Below, one piece after another: positions 23,981 through 38,500 of a stretch of 64,000 bases of DNA. The DNA comes from Tetrahymena elliotti 4EA (Eukaryota > Ciliophora > Oligohymenophorea > Hymenostomatida > Tetrahymenidae), in NCBI GenBank assembly GCA_000231825.2, contig JH720297.1:1233543-1297542 (forward strand). The letters are read 5' to 3'. The stretch's first letter is position 1. Every line of letters begins with the position of its first letter. A program made the translations under genes and the position numbers. The notes under the pieces are model-generated. The model had not been told where the DNA came from, did no database searches, and was given only the letters and a program-made list of their open reading frames with translations.

Positions 23981-25114
23981 TATGTTTTAGTTTAGCACTA
24001 TTTTTGTTAAGATTATAAAGTTAATATTTTAATTAATTTTTATGCTTCTACAATGATACTATATATATACAAATTTTTATATTTAATGTGATTAGATTAA
24101 TAAACAAGTTCGAAATACGATTAAAATTTATGCTTTTTTTATCAAAATTTTCTATTACTTTCATTTTTATATTCATTCACTCATCAATTCAACCTTATTT
24201 AAAAAAATAGATTTGTGTATTCCTCAAAGGATCAAATGTCTTTCCTATTAAAAATGAAAACAAAATTTAGCTGATAGCCTAATATTTTTGAATTAATTTG
24301 GGAATTTAAATTATTTTATCAACTTCTTACTGCATAAAATATGATAAGTTATCTAAAAAAAGCTTGATTTCTAACCATTTTTGGTAATGACTCAACAGTT
24401 TATTTTCTAGAGTAAAATCTTAAGACATATGGCTTGAAGGAGTTGGTTTTTTAGCTCTAAAAATACCAACAAGTTTAATTCTCTTAAATTAAAAATTAAC
24501 TTGCATAATACTATGATTATTAATTTAACTATTGATTATCAAGTTTAATTAAAAACCTTTTTGTTTTTATGTTCGTTTAATTATATACAGCAGCATTTTT
24601 ATCTACAATAGGAGGTAAGAACATAAAAATTTTTAGATAACAATTTAAATATGAGCAGAAGTAAACCATTTAGAAATTTTTATTAGAAAATAAATGAATA
24701 TCTATCTCACTATATTTATTAACAATAAAAATCCTTAAAAATATAAAATAGTTTCAGAATAAAAAAAGATGTATGATTATTTTATGTTAATAAATTATTT
24801 TCAAATAGTGAGATTATTTAAATTGATAGACTCATTTTTAATTTTTTATGGTCATATCTAGCTTTATTGGTGATTTAGTGATTTTCAAAATTGATTGGAA
24901 GGCTTTATTTTCAAAAAGAAATTTTTAATAATAGTTTAAAAAATAATTTTATTTTATTCATTTTATTTTATCATTTTGAGATAAGTTAGAAAACATTTTG
25001 ATATCAACTAAATATATTTATATTAACTTATTTTAGTTTAGCTAGTAGATTTTATACAATTACATAAGTAAATATGAATATTTGTGTTTTTGTACATTTA
25101 AATTTTAATTAAAA
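23981..25114. other. Intergenic with one candidate small ORF
   Basis: Mostly AT-rich DNA upstream of the DOMON gene. The only candidate gene is the 101-codon frame at 24319-24624, listed separately. Confidence 0.5.
24319..24624 (-). CDS. Possible 101-aa protein, unrecognised
   Basis: An intact frame runs from ATG 24624 (MFLPPIVDKNAAVYNQ) to TGA 24319-24321. It is moderately basic, has no membrane segment or signal peptide, and its codons look more like those of genuine exons than the surroundings do. It contains TNSFKPYVLRFYSRK. A second minus-strand frame overlaps it and stays open for about 95 codons (24186-24480, containing TLENKLLSHYQKWLEI), so the true frame is unclear. I recognise no family. 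Confidence 0.33.
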
Positions 25115-25573
25115 TCACTCTTCCTTAACATCGGAATACATTTCATTTTTCATTTATATAAATGTTTCATATGCTTCTACTCCCATAGTTTCAATATATT
25201 ATTTTCCTTCTTTTGTAATGTATCTACCTTTATTATCTAATACTACGAAAGTGGGGATACCCATAACTCTATAAAAGCTGTAAAGGTGTTTAATGCGTTA
25301 TTAATCTTCAAAAGGTATAGCTAAGAAAGGCATGTGTTTATAATAATATAAAAATTCCTCTTTATTTTTATCCTTGCTTACAAAGAATACTTCCATTTTT
25401 TTACTATCTTAATTGACATCTTGATAAAATTTAGTTAATTTCGGAGTGAATAATCTACAAGGACCACACCAAACAGCACTAAAATAAAGTCCAATCAATT
25501 CTATTTTCTAAAAAACGGAACTATCAACTTGCTATTCCTTATTAAGGAAAGTTTCTCCTAAAAATGAAAGCAT
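25115..25573 (-). CDS. Nucleoredoxin/tryparedoxin-like thioredoxin-fold protein
   Basis: A single exon of 152 aa. The thioredoxin fold is clear: [19 protein letters not shown] with the redox pair CGPC (family variants often have CPPC), then [13 protein letters not shown], the cis-Pro motif [13 protein letters not shown] (about 25235-25275) and a C-terminal helix. WCGPC followed by a short insertion and [13 protein letters not shown] is typical of nucleoredoxin and tryparedoxin (canonical thioredoxins are about 105 aa and lack this). There is no signal peptide, so a cytosolic dithiol-disulfide oxidoreductase is likely. Start: ATG 25573. Stop: TGA 25115-25117. Confidence 0.9.
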
Positions 25574-26773
25574 AAATTATATTTTTAAGTTAAGTATTTC
25601 AAAAATAAATAATAATTCTGATCAATCTTTAATTTATTTATTTTCTTGATTGACTATTGCTCAATATTTGCAGTATCTTTAAGAAAATTCTAAGAAATAA
25701 TAAGGTGAACTAGGACAAATATAAAACTACATAAATAAAGGTTTCTTTTTTAAAACATCAAAAAAGCTTCTTTGATAAATACTTATTTATTATTTTATAT
25801 ACAAAAAAATGTTTGTTTAAATAAAGACTTTATTCGAATAGGGAATATGAAATGTAACAAGGAAATAAAGCAAACAAATAAAACTACATTTCATACATAA
25901 ATTAGTTTTTTAGAAATGCATAAAAATCCTTTTTTTAGACAAATAAATCTTATTTTAAAATAATAAATATTTTCATTACAACTTTTAGAAAGAAATAATT
26001 TCAAACAAATTTATTTATATGAAAAGAAGAATAATAAAAATAACAATAAATATAAAAAATAAAGGTAAATATTGAAAGATTATACAATTTAATAAAGAAT
26101 TAAATTAAAAGAAATCAATTTAATTGAAGATTAGATTTGTTTTAAAATAAAATTAATTTTCAGATATTTTTTTAAATTTTATTTTAAAGAAAAAATAAAA
26201 ACTATTTTTAAACGAACAATTTTTATCATTTTTTGAAAAGAAACTCTTTAAAGTATTTTTTATAATAAAGACTTTTGATAGAAAGTAGGATTTATTATAT
26301 TTTAGTAATTTAAATATAATCAAATATCTTTCTTTAAAAATTATAAAAAATTTTCAAAATTTAATGATTGATTGATAAATTAATTAATTAATTGTTTGCG
26401 GAAAGAAGAGAAAGAAAGACGAATTGCAGAAAGAGTTTCTTTTTATAATTTGTATGACAATTTTTTAAATTCAAAAGATAACAAATGCAGATTTTTTTTA
26501 TGAGGTTTAATTGAAATTTTTTAATAGTAAAGATCCAGCTAGTTTGATAATGAAATTTGGTGTGTAGGGTTTTTTTTGTGTTTTTGCATGATAAAAAGGA
26601 ATGTTATTGAAAAATTATAATCAAATAAACAAATTTTAATTTTTTTTGATTGATCTATCTTAGCTACCAACAAGAATATTTAAAATACTAATATAATTTT
26701 TATAGTGGATTAATCAAAAAATACACTTACTTCATACTATAAATCAATATTTTTTTAGTAGGCAAGATTAGAA
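25574..26773. other. Divergent promoter region, no feature seen
   Basis: AT-rich DNA between two divergently transcribed genes (redoxin and giant Q/N-rich protein). Promoters for both must lie here. I see no gene or clear repeat. Confidence 0.55.
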
Positions 26774-29700
26774 ATGAATTTTTTTTAGCATAGCAATGAA
26801 CATAGAGGTTCTTTTAGTAGTGGATTGGCATCATCAACTTCATAGTATAGGACTTCGTTTTTAGAAGAAACTCCAAAGCATTAAAATTTAAAAGATGAGA
26901 GAATTAGAAATATCAAAAGCAAACTGTAAAGCATCCCATCATAGAATAGCAAATATGAAGATAATAATATTAGCATATTTAATGTTCAGCATTCATCTTT
27001 ATAAAGTCAGTCTTATAGCTCATAAAATCAAAATATAAATAATATTAATTTGCTTTAGGGTCCACTTTATTAGCAAAAGTCTAATTCAAACAACTTTATA
27101 TAGCCACAACAAAAGTCATATCTTGGTGTTTAAATAAACATGGAAAGAAAATAAAAATCATAGATAAGAGGTTCTATTAGAAGCGAAAATGAAGAAGAGT
27201 AAACATTAGTAAGTATGAGAGAGAAAAATGCTCTATTTTATGAAGAAGATGAATCTAGAAGAAGGTATTTTTAATTAATTTAAATTTCAACTATGTTTTT
27301 TTTAAAAGAGAATTTGATTGATATTTTCTATTCAAACAATTTAATAATTTGACAAGATTTTTATTTAAAATGATTTTATTTGATTTAAATAAATTATATT
27401 AATTTAAATAGAAGTTTTACTCCTTCTTAGTCTTAGTCAAGTTCTAATGAATCATTTACTAAAAATTAACAGCCATAAAAGGCAGGTGGTTTTTTTGGTA
27501 ATAAGTTATAAGAAATAAAGCTTCGTAGATTCTAAATAGATGCTGCCAAACTTATTATAGATAGACTAGTAAAGGTGTGTTACAAATCATTTAATGATAT
27601 CTATGACTATTCTTTGAAGAAAACTAATAGAAATAGCCTAAATAACCAAAATATAAACATTAAATTATAAACAAAACAGAATAGTAATGAAAAAAAGATT
27701 AATAAAGATCTCAAGTTAAAAATTGTTAATAATAATCAACCTAATCAAGTCTAAGGTTCATCATCATTTTCTCAAGTCCAAAAGAAATTTGATTCTGATA
27801 TTTGCTTGAGTGATAGAAAGTCTAATTAAAATAGTAGTAATTTTAATATTCATTAGTAATCACAGCATCAAATATTTTAATAATAATAACATTAACATTA
27901 ACCTGATATGTATTACATAAATTCTAAAAGTAAACTGCAATAACCAGCTTAATAGATTTATTAAAATTCTTCTGATAACTTAAAATTTAATGATAGAAAA
28001 CTTAGTATTTAAATAAATGTATAGAATTCTAAGCCTCTATATCGCCATATAAGTCCATGTGATAGATTAAGTACAAATTCTTCATCAAATTAGGTTACTA
28101 GGAACAGAAATGTTTCCTCAATTATAAGTAATAATAATACATATAATAACAATAATCATTCAAGTGGTAGCTTTCATTTTTCTATGAGCTAAAATAATAA
28201 TTTTAATTCTTCTCCAACTGGATAATTTGGAAATGTTGGCAATAACTACTCATAGAGTCAGCTTTAGGGAAATAATTAGCAATACTATTAATAATTATCA
28301 AATAGTTTTAATAATTTAGAGAATAACTTAAGGAGAGCAAGCAGCCATGAGAATAAAATAAATTTTATTGATAATAGCTTTGAAAATGGATTTGGAAGAT
28401 AAAAAAGTTCTGAAAAAATATAATTAGCTGTTCATAACAACTAGAGCAATTCTCAAGAGAGAAGCAATAATAACTCAACATTTGAGAAAATGATGTTGCA
28501 AATGAAATAAAATAATAATTAAACAAACTAGCTTCAATAAAAAAGTAAGATAAATAATGAAAACAGCTCTTTGTTTTCGCAAAAGACAAATTAAAACTTT
28601 TAGAAATAAAGCATTAATAGCTAAGAAAATCAATTTTTGAGATAAAGCCCATAGAGAAAGAGTACTGGTGGATATATATAGAATAATATATCTATACCTA
28701 AATCTTTCCTTGATTCTAGTTAAAGACCTTTGTCAAGATAATCTCATTCTTCTTAGCATCTTAATTCTTATTTTTAAACATCTTTCTTCAAGCAAATAAA
28801 TGAAGATCCTTAAAATAGTTAGCATAATATTCATTAACAAACATCAAATTAAGACAAACCTTATGAAAGTTGTCACACAGAGTAAAGTTTCATTAGAATG
28901 AGTACTAATGGGACAAGAAATCAAACAAATAATAACGGTGATCTATTGACTGTAAGAATTAATACTAATGAGTCCAATAATTATAACTTCGCTAATGTCT
29001 ATACTAATAGAGGATCATATAGAGAAAATGATTAAACGAGTGATAATTTGCTTACAAGTTCTTTTTAAAAAAGCATTAATAATTAACTTAGATAAGAAAT
29101 AGAAAATAGAAGGTCCTTCAAAAACCAAAAATAAGACAGTCTTGATGGTATATTCGATGATCTAAATGCTAAAAAAGGAGGAAGTCTAATAGATTGTGAA
29201 GAAGAAAATGACATGAAAGTATCCTCAATACAAAAGCTCAAACAAGAATTTAATGAAATTATAAAATCCTCCTTCTAAAATGAAATTAAATAATCTAGCT
29301 TTAAAAAGGAAGAACAATAGAAAATATTTTAATCCACGTAAATTTATTTGATTTTCCTTTAAATTCTTCATATTTAATCTGTCTTTAAAAATCTGGCTAA
29401 ATTCATTTAATTATTATTTTCTGAGACTTAAAAAAATTTTTCAAAAGATTTTTGATTATTACAACAAAAGATAATCTTTAATTCGATTGAAAAATTGAAA
29501 GTATATTTATAAAATTAAATAAAACACCATAATCGAAACTATAAAAATAGATTTATTTCCTTAGAAAATTTTAACATTTTTGAATTTTTTTCTTAAATAA
29601 ATCTTTAAATTTAATTTTTCTATAAATTTAACGAAGATTAACAAAAATTTGGTTTTTTTCATGTTATTTTAAATAAAATATATTTTTATAGATCTAATAG

Positions 29701-32700
29701 GGTATCTTTTAATAACTTAAATGAAAATGAAGAATAAAGCAGTCATAATATTTATAATTAAAATAACTAAATAATAATTAATGTTAATAGCAATCCATAA
29801 TTAGAATAAAATCAATAAATATCTAATAAAAATAGCTAATAAAATGATATTAAGTAGGCTATTTCGGATTCATTTTAGGCTTAACTATTAAAACAATAAC
29901 ATTTTTCAACTATTTAAAGAGGATAACAAGATGAGAGGAATTGTATTTCTGCTAGAAATAATACAAGTGCTTTTATAGTTGAAAATCTTCTCAATTAGGA
30001 AGAGGTGAAAAGCTTTTCATGCTATGATGAAGATCTGATAAAACAATAAGACATAACTATTTAATAATTAAGTACAAAAAATTAGAATACAGCTGCTGAG
30101 TAATCTAATTTCAAGGTATTTAATTTTGAAAAAAGCTCTATTTTTATTTCATTTTATTTTTCAAAATTTTTAGGACGATTTAATCTTTGATAAAACAGTT
30201 CATTCATTTGATTTCAATTTAAGTTTGAGAGAAAGTGAAAATAATCTTAAGCAAAAATTGAATATGCAACAAGATTTATCTTAGTCCTCTAATGAAAATT
30301 AGACTCACTCAAATCAAAACACATCTTAAAAAAAATATTAAATATCAAGCTAAAAAGATGGAAATAAAGAATAAAATAAAAATGAGCAATAATTTGAAAA
30401 TATTTAGCATAATATGTCTTAGCAATAGAGAAAGGAAAATGTTTAGTTTAATGGATCATTTGGAAGATTAAGTGTTGACTCAACACCTAGAAATAATGAG
30501 GAAATGTCATAATTAGATAATTCTAAGAAACCACTTTCTCATTTTGCAAGACTGTAATCAGAAGAAGAAGAGGAAGAGGTGGCACATTAAAATGAAGGGT
30601 TTTTGAATGAAAATAATTTAAATAATGAAGTGATTTAACTCGATTACAATCAAGAAAATTAAAATATGAATTTAGAATAACAGCCTTGCTCAAATAAATA
30701 ATTATAATAATAGCAATAACTAAATCAAGAGGGAGAGGAAGGAGATGAAGAGAGTAGCAGATTTAGCTTTGAATTAAAGAATACTCTTGATGAATTTTAA
30801 TCTTAATAGCATTTAGAATAGATTTTATTTAATTAAAATAATTAAACCACTAATGAGGATATCAGTATCATTGAGAAAAATAACAAAAGCAATTTTAGCA
30901 TTTTCATAGATAAGAATGATAGAAATAATATGAGTATATTTAATAGTAATAATGAGGAATTACTTAACACAGTAACTAATAGTTAGATCAATTTTTAATA
31001 GCATAATTAAAATAATTAACATGATAATATTCTTATTGCATAATCTTTTCCTTATTCTTCAAGCGGAAATAACTTTAATAAAAATGAAGTTTAGGATTAT
31101 AATGATATTAGTTTTGATTAAAATTAGCATCGTGTGATGGAAGACTCTAATAAAAAGTAGTATTTTGAGAATGCTAAAAAGACATATTAAGAGGATAATG
31201 TTTAAAAGCATTTTGGAGAAACTAAAAAATAATTGTTTATGGATAGTAATCAACTCACTCAGAGTAACGAAAGCACTGATTAAAATAATGATGCTGCTAA
31301 CTTAATGATTATTACATAAATTATTTAAGGGAACTCCTCATTGTAATAGGAATCCTTAAGGGCGAAATAATAACAATAAAAAGAAGAAATGCTTGAAAAA
31401 TTTTAATAGAAAATATATTTTAACAATATAAATGAAACAAATTAAAACTAAGTTGATATGTTTGATGATGAATAAATTTTATTTGAAGCAAGTGAGTTTA
31501 CTCCTCCAAGACATAAAAAGATCAATCCAATTAACTAATATCCTATGTCATCTAATGCTGAGAGTAGTCCTATTATTGATAAAGAAATAGTTTAAGGTGG
31601 ACTAGGTTTAAAGGTGTTTGAGTTTAGCTTAAAATTACAAACAATCATGAAAGCTATTTAAATGAAAAATTTAAGAGAAAGTTTTATTTCAATTGTCATT
31701 TACTCATAATTAAAGAGCTATTTAATGAGTGCCTATTAATAACAGTTATAGTAATAGTAATAATAAAGTGAATAACTATATGCATAAAGAGTAGCTTAAA
31801 TTTAAAATATACCATATTATTACCAAAGTTAATTTAGTACTATATATGAATAACAAAATGAAACTTGTAGTGATATCTATTAACCCTAATCAATCAATGC
31901 AAGTAAATTGTTAGATTCTAGAAGTTTGTACGATTCTAAGTCTTTAGAATAGTTTAATTTAGAAATGAATAAAGTTACTATCTTCAATTCATTGTAATTC
32001 ACTTCAAACTAGATGCAAAATGCTTCATCCTAACACATTACTCATTCCTCAATTATTGAGAGTAATGTCAGTAATTCATAAAATACTTCTCTACAACCTT
32101 AATAAAATTTCTAGAATGTAATGGTAAATTGTGTTAAGTTTTCTTTTTAAAAGAATTTTAAATATTTTTTATTGAAATAGCATACTGAAATAGTGACTGA
32201 GATTGATTCGAATGACAATGGTATCAAATAATTCTGGGGTTTAAGCATAATTTCATCCAGACTTTAGAATTAAGTAATATTTGTTCTATTAAGTTTTTGA
32301 TTTTTTAATGAATGATTTAATTTATAGCTTAAATAGGTTTTTAATTGCTGGAAGAATAGTTAAAATATAAACAAAAAGAATTAAATTTAGATGATTAATT
32401 TTGCTAAGAAGATTTAATTGATTTAGTAGAAAAAATTAAAAGATGCATTTAATATTTTGAAAAACTGTAATTATCAGGAGAATTTTCTAAATTTTAGAGT
32501 TAAAATAGTTCAATTTACTCAAATATTAGAAAGACTTGAAAAGAATTTTATGAAACAGGCATTTTAGAATCTAAAGATTAACTAGATTTAAAGAAAATAG
32601 ATATTTGAATAATAGATGAGATACAGCTTGTATTCTATGATATCAATTATGTCTAATACTCAGCAAGATAATTTAATATGGTCTTTGAAATAGCTCAAAA

Positions 32701-35074
32701 AACAGACAATTTATAAAACTAAATTAGTTCATGTTTTGCATGAAATCACTAAATAAAAAATGAATTAAGTGTTTATAGAAAAATTAAAGTCTCTTTTCGA
32801 TCTAAAAAAGAGAAGAGAGTTTGCTTTATAGCCTGTTTTATTTAATTTTAGAAGGTGTAAAAATTAGCTTTTGTCTAAATACTAAGAAAGATGGAGAATG
32901 TAGCTTTATCATAAATCAACACACTTTGATAAATTCTCTGGATTGTCTAATTTGTCTGGTATTTTTAAGCAAAATATTCAGACTTCTTAGCAGTTAGCAT
33001 TCAAAAAGATTCAGTTAAACTCTTTAAAATTTATCAACAGAGAAAAGTTTTTGAAGAATATTCTTTTGAAAATTTTATTGTATGTTGAAAATAAGAAAAA
33101 AGAATTAAAATAAATTGGATTTGAATAAATTTTTAGTATTTATCAATTTAAAAAGCACAGATAATCTGTTTTACAGAATTTAATTAAATCTAAAATTCTT
33201 AAAGAGCAATAGAAATATTTCCATGTATTCTATAAGAGAGTGTATGAAAATAAGAATCATGTTTAATTTATTAAGACAGGAATTAAGAGCTTGCTGCTAA
33301 TGGGTTAAATTTTGTAAGGAAAAATTAATTAAAACTTACTTTATGCATTTAAATGCATTTAGTTCTTTAATATGACTAAAAGAAAGATTAACACCTCAAC
33401 TTCCTCTGTGATAGATGTGTTAAACATTGAGCATGAAAGCATCAAGCTAACTTTGAAAAGCTTAAAAAACAATCTTTAAAAAGTAAAAATAGAGTCTTTA
33501 ATGAAGGGATTGTCTCATATTTAATAAAAATTTTAATACAATTAACAGAAAAAAGCATTTGGGTAAATCAAAATTAATTTTAATATATTTAACTCTTCTT
33601 TTAATTATTTATTTAGAAAAATGTTACAAAATTGCAGATAAAAAAAATAAATCTCAAAAGGGGTGTCACTTTTATCAAAAATTTAAACTGAGCAAACAAA
33701 GAAAAAAATCAAAGCAAGTTTTTCTAAATTGAAGATTTTAATTTAAGATAAACTTTAACTAAAAAAGAATTAAAAATCATAAAAATAAATATTTTGCTTT
33801 TTCCTTAAAACTCTTTTGTAGAAAAAACTATAAAATATGAAAAGAACTGCTCTCCTCTCAATTAAAGAAAAAGCTGACTAATTTCTTCAAGAAAAGAGTA
33901 AATTTTATTAAATCATATTTTTTATTGAATTTGCTTTCAATATCTTTAATGATTTTTTTATTTACTAGGAGATAAAAAACTAATTTATACAGAAAGCTCA
34001 ATGTTTGTTGTAAAATGCAAACTTCTTCTAGGAACCCTTGATAAAATTTTCAAAAAGAATTTGTACTAATATCCATTTTAATTGATATATGGATGTCAAC
34101 CATAGAAATACATAGCAGCTATGCAGTTTTACTAAAATTTAACTAACCAGACTTAAAAAGTAATAAATTAAAGTAAAAAACCAAAGAGTTAGCAACAAAC
34201 ATAACAATAATTACAATAGTCTTAAAGCTAATCTCAGAAAAGTTTCCATGCTTCTAATTTATTGTAAATAAGCAAGAGCAAGAGCCCTATAAAAAGAATA
34301 TAAGAATAACATAATGCTAAGCATGAAATAATAAAAAATTTAGTGAGTAAAAATGAGGAATAAAAACAATAAATTTCTTAAACTAATAACAAAAAAGAAT
34401 AAATTTCTAATTAAAAAGGCAGAGTGAATTAAAATTAACAAAAATAAAATTAAAACTAAGCTTAAAACGATAATAAACCAAAAACTTCTTAATCATAAAT
34501 AATTCCCAGTTAACATCGTAATTAATCAAACTAATAATCTAATGTAAATTAATTCAAAAGCCAGATAATAACACCTACTAATCAAAATCAATCAAATCAT
34601 TAAATGAACAATATTATTTATTAAGGAGGATTCAATTAAAATTAAATGGTTATGAATGATGAAGTAGATGAGTTAAGCCTGAGCAGTAAAGCAAAATGCA
34701 TTACATTTGGAGGTAGTAGCAGTCCAAAATAAAGAGATTTTTAGAGTAAATAAAATTGCTCTATACCTAACATAATCAATATATCTAGTTTCATAATAAA
34801 CTAGAGTCCCATCAGTTCAGAAAGGATTATCACATCTTCATCAAATATTATTTCCCCTTAAAATAATAATACTAATAAACAATCTATTATTTACGAAGGT
34901 TAAAAGTAATAGCAGCAAGTTAATTTAAATAACAATTAAAAACTACCTTACTTTTAGCATAACAGAAATTTTAGTAGTGGAAGTACTCCCTCTTCTTCAT
35001 AGCCTATTACCAATATCTCAAATAATTCATCTTCATCTATGATCATCTACAATAGCACTAACATGAACAACTGA
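26774..35074 (+). CDS. Giant Q/N/S-rich protein with helical, possibly Sfi1-like C-terminal region
   Basis: The frame starts at ATG 26774 (MNFFQHSNEHRGSFSSG) and ends at TGA 35072-35074, roughly 2500 aa after removing introns. The intron 27265-27411 joins ESRRR to SFTPS, and intron 29338-29691 joins FQST to SNRVSF. Others lie near 30115-30172, 32270-32329, 33556-33614 and 33900-33970. About 1700 residues are low-complexity Gln, Asn and Ser with short helical islands (AAKLIIDRLVKVCYKS). From about 32330 to 34060 composition changes to Lys/Leu/Phe-rich helices with recurring pieces such as VFNCWK, DAFNILK, QAFQNLK, LAFKKIQ and YAFKCIQ. Spacing and aromatic-basic pattern recall Sfi1-type centrin-binding repeats, which is an inference. 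A Q/S-rich tail follows. A basal-body or cytoskeletal role is possible but not shown. Confidence 0.6.
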
Positions 35075-35544
35075 TTCAATTCAAATTAGTTTCTTTAAAG
35101 AATTCATTAATTAAAAAACTAAGAAATAATTCCTTTAAAATTAATTTTATACTGACTAAAAAATACCATCTGATATAAAAATTTACTAAAATCTTTCAAT
35201 TGAAATAATTCTTGTAAGTGTTTATATCTTCCTTTCTTTATTTAGAGTTAATTATTATGAATAGTAAATAATTGAAAATACTGATTTAGATGTTTTTAAA
35301 ATAAAATTTGTTTTGAAGAGACTAACAATTAAAAGTAATTTAATAAATTTCTAATTTTATCTAAAAATCTTTTAAATTAATTATGATATTTTCTCATCAA
35401 AAAATAGTTAAGTTATTTTTTATATAAAAATTTTAATTTACACCATGATTTTAGCTTTCAAAAAATTTTTTTTAATAAAATAAAAAAATGTAAGCTACAA
35501 TTAAGGTATTTAAATAAATATTATTAGATATCAATCATTTACAA
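35075..35544. other. Convergent intergenic region
   Basis: AT-rich spacer between the TGA of the giant plus-strand gene and the TGA of the minus-strand kinase-LRR gene. No feature was recognised. Confidence 0.55.
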
Positions 35545-38500
35545 TCAATCACTATTTCTAAATTTTAATGATAATTCAACTAATCTTTTAGCTTTTTTTA
35601 GTTTTGATTCTAATAGTGAGCCCATTTCAACAATATTTTTGTTGCTTTTAAAAATTATAAAAGTAAATATTGAATATAGAAAAATGAAAAGAAAGTAATA
35701 AATATTGCTGAAAATATTTAAACAAAAAATGTTATATTATTTTTTTAAAAATGCATAATTAATATTGAAACAATATGTTTACTCAAGATCAAGAGTCAAA
35801 CTTTAGAGATTAGAGCATTTTGCTAACTCAGAAACTAATTCTTATGCTCCAAAACCATCAATATTGTTATACCTTTTAATCAATTGATAAATTAAATATT
35901 GAATATTTAAAAAATAAAAATGTTAATTAAACTTGAAAAAAACTAATAACAATTGATGTGTGCCTAAATTAATAGCTCATAAATAAAGTCTTTATTTAAT
36001 CGAAAATTTATCATTTAAATTTAAATATTATTTTTACTAGAGATCAAGAATCAAAGTTTAGAGCTTAGAGCATTTTTTTAGCTCAAATCCTAATACTTAT
36101 GCTCCCTTTCTACTAATGGTGTTCATACTATTAAAAATAAGAGAAATATTTAAAGATTAAGAAAAACAACAAAATTTGAATTCTATTTGAAAAAACAAAT
36201 AAAAATTAAAAGCTGAATATTGATAATAAGTTAGTTATCCTTAATTTCAACCAAATATTTATTTATTTAAAAATGCAAAACTTGTATTGAAACATTATTT
36301 TTACTTTAGACCAATACCCAAGGTTTAAAGATTAGAGCATTTTACTAACTCAGATCCTAATCCATATACTCCCATTTCATTAATCTTGTTTTATCTTGAA
36401 AAAAGTATTATTATATTTTTTAAAAGAGAATTATTTATTAAATGAATTATTATATTTTATAAAAAATAAAAATAAATGAGCAAAAAAACAAAAGTAAAAG
36501 TTAGAGATAAATAGTGAATTGCTCATAATCCAAAGTTTTTATTTATTCAAAGATGATTAGTCAATATCAAAATACTATTTTACTAGAGATCAAGAATCAA
36601 AGTTTAGAGTTTAGAGCATTTTACCAAGCCAGATGCTAATCCTTAAATGCCTATTTAACCAATTTTATTAACACTTTTGAGAAATAATAAAAATAAATAT
36701 TAAATAAAGAGTAATGTTAGAGTCAAAAAAGATAAAAATATGAATTAAATTAATTATTGAACAAACATTCTATTAATTAGCTAAATCAATCAAATCCTTA
36801 TTGATTTCTCAATAACCAAAATCTGTAAGCATTTAAAAATGTATAACTAATATTGAAAGATTACTTGAGTTCAATAGTCAAACTTTAGAGATTAGAGCTT
36901 TTAGATAACTCAGATGCCAGTCCTTATATGCCTTCACCAATATTATTATTACTTTAAAATATTATAATAAAAAAATATTTTTAATAAACAAAAAATAAAA
37001 GTAAGGAAAAAAGACAAGATCGTGAATTAAATTTAAAAAAAAAAATAAGAATGACTCCAAAACATCAATTTAACCTTTTTTAATATTCGATGAATCTAAA
37101 TATGTTTTATTTAATAAAAAATGAAAGACTATTTTTACGAGAGGTCAATACTCAAACTTTAGAGATTAAAACAATTTGACAAGCCAGATCCTAATCCTTA
37201 TGAACCCATATCACCAATATTATTTTCCCTTTTAAAATCATAAAAAATAATGTTTTATGAACACATGATTAAGGAATAAGAAAAAGATAAAAATTTTAAT
37301 TAAATTTAGGAATGAAAAAAATGAATTATACCAATCCTAATTGATTACTAACAAGTGAAAGTTTTTATTAAAAAATTTATTATTAATATTAAAACACTAT
37401 ACTTACAAAAGGTAAAGAGCCAAATTTTAGAGATTTTGACATTTTGCTAAATTAGATCCCAATCCTTATGCTCCTAGTTCACCAATTTTATTATTACTTT
37501 TAAAAGTTTATAAAAAATAAATAATAAACAAAGCAAATTTAAAGAAAACAAATAGATTTAAGTGGCAATTAGATTTGAAAACAAAAAATAAAAATTAATG
37601 AATGCCTTAAGTATCAAATAAATCTAAAATTGTTTGAAATCTTTATTTATTCTAAATGTTTAGTAAATATTGAAAGACTAGATTTACCTGAGTTCTAGAG
37701 TCAAACTTTAAAGATTAGAGCATTTTGCTAAGCTAGATCCTAATTCTTATACACAAATTTCACCAATATTATTTGAGCTTGAAAAAATTATAAAAGTAAA
37801 TATTATTTAAAACATAAGAAAAACATAAAAAACTATTAAATCAAAAATAATGAGCTGAAAATCTGGTAAAATTAAACTAATATGACAAATTGAAGTCTTT
37901 CATTATTAAAAAATGCATAATTCTTTAGAAAAATATTTTTACGAAAGGTCAAGACTCAACGTTTAGAGATTAGAGCATTTTGCTAGCTCTGATCCTATTT
38001 TTTAAACACCAATTTGACCAATTTTATTCTACCTTTTTGAAAAATAATAAAAACAAATATCAAATGAGGAAAAGATAAAAATTAAAAGCAACAAATAAAA
38101 TTAATGAGTTGCAAGCATAATTAATTAGCATGTTATTAATCAAATTTTGTTTTACTCAGAAATTAAAAAATATAATAGTTGAAAGACATTATTAGACAGA
38201 GAGCTCAAGAATAAAAATTTAGAGATTTGAAAAATAAATAATTTTACCAAAAGTTAGCAACAAGACTTAAATATGAAGATAAATCAGAGCTTAGAAACTT
38301 TTAATAAAAAAAATTAAAAATTTTTCCAAGTCTAAAAATGAGACTACGTACATCATTAAGATTAATAAAATGTTTTGAATTTTATATCAACATTTTTTTT
38401 AATTCACTTCTTAATTAAATTGAATATTAATTAATATTTATAAAAAATTTAGTACTTTTTTTTCAAATAAATTTATGAAAAATAGATAAAAAATTTTAAT

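Noticed and set aside
35800..38240. Regularly spaced repeats as a CRISPR-like array or an ncRNA gene cluster
   Set aside because: Read on the minus strand each core is a leucine-rich repeat exon with splice sites. The variation is typical of protein repeats.
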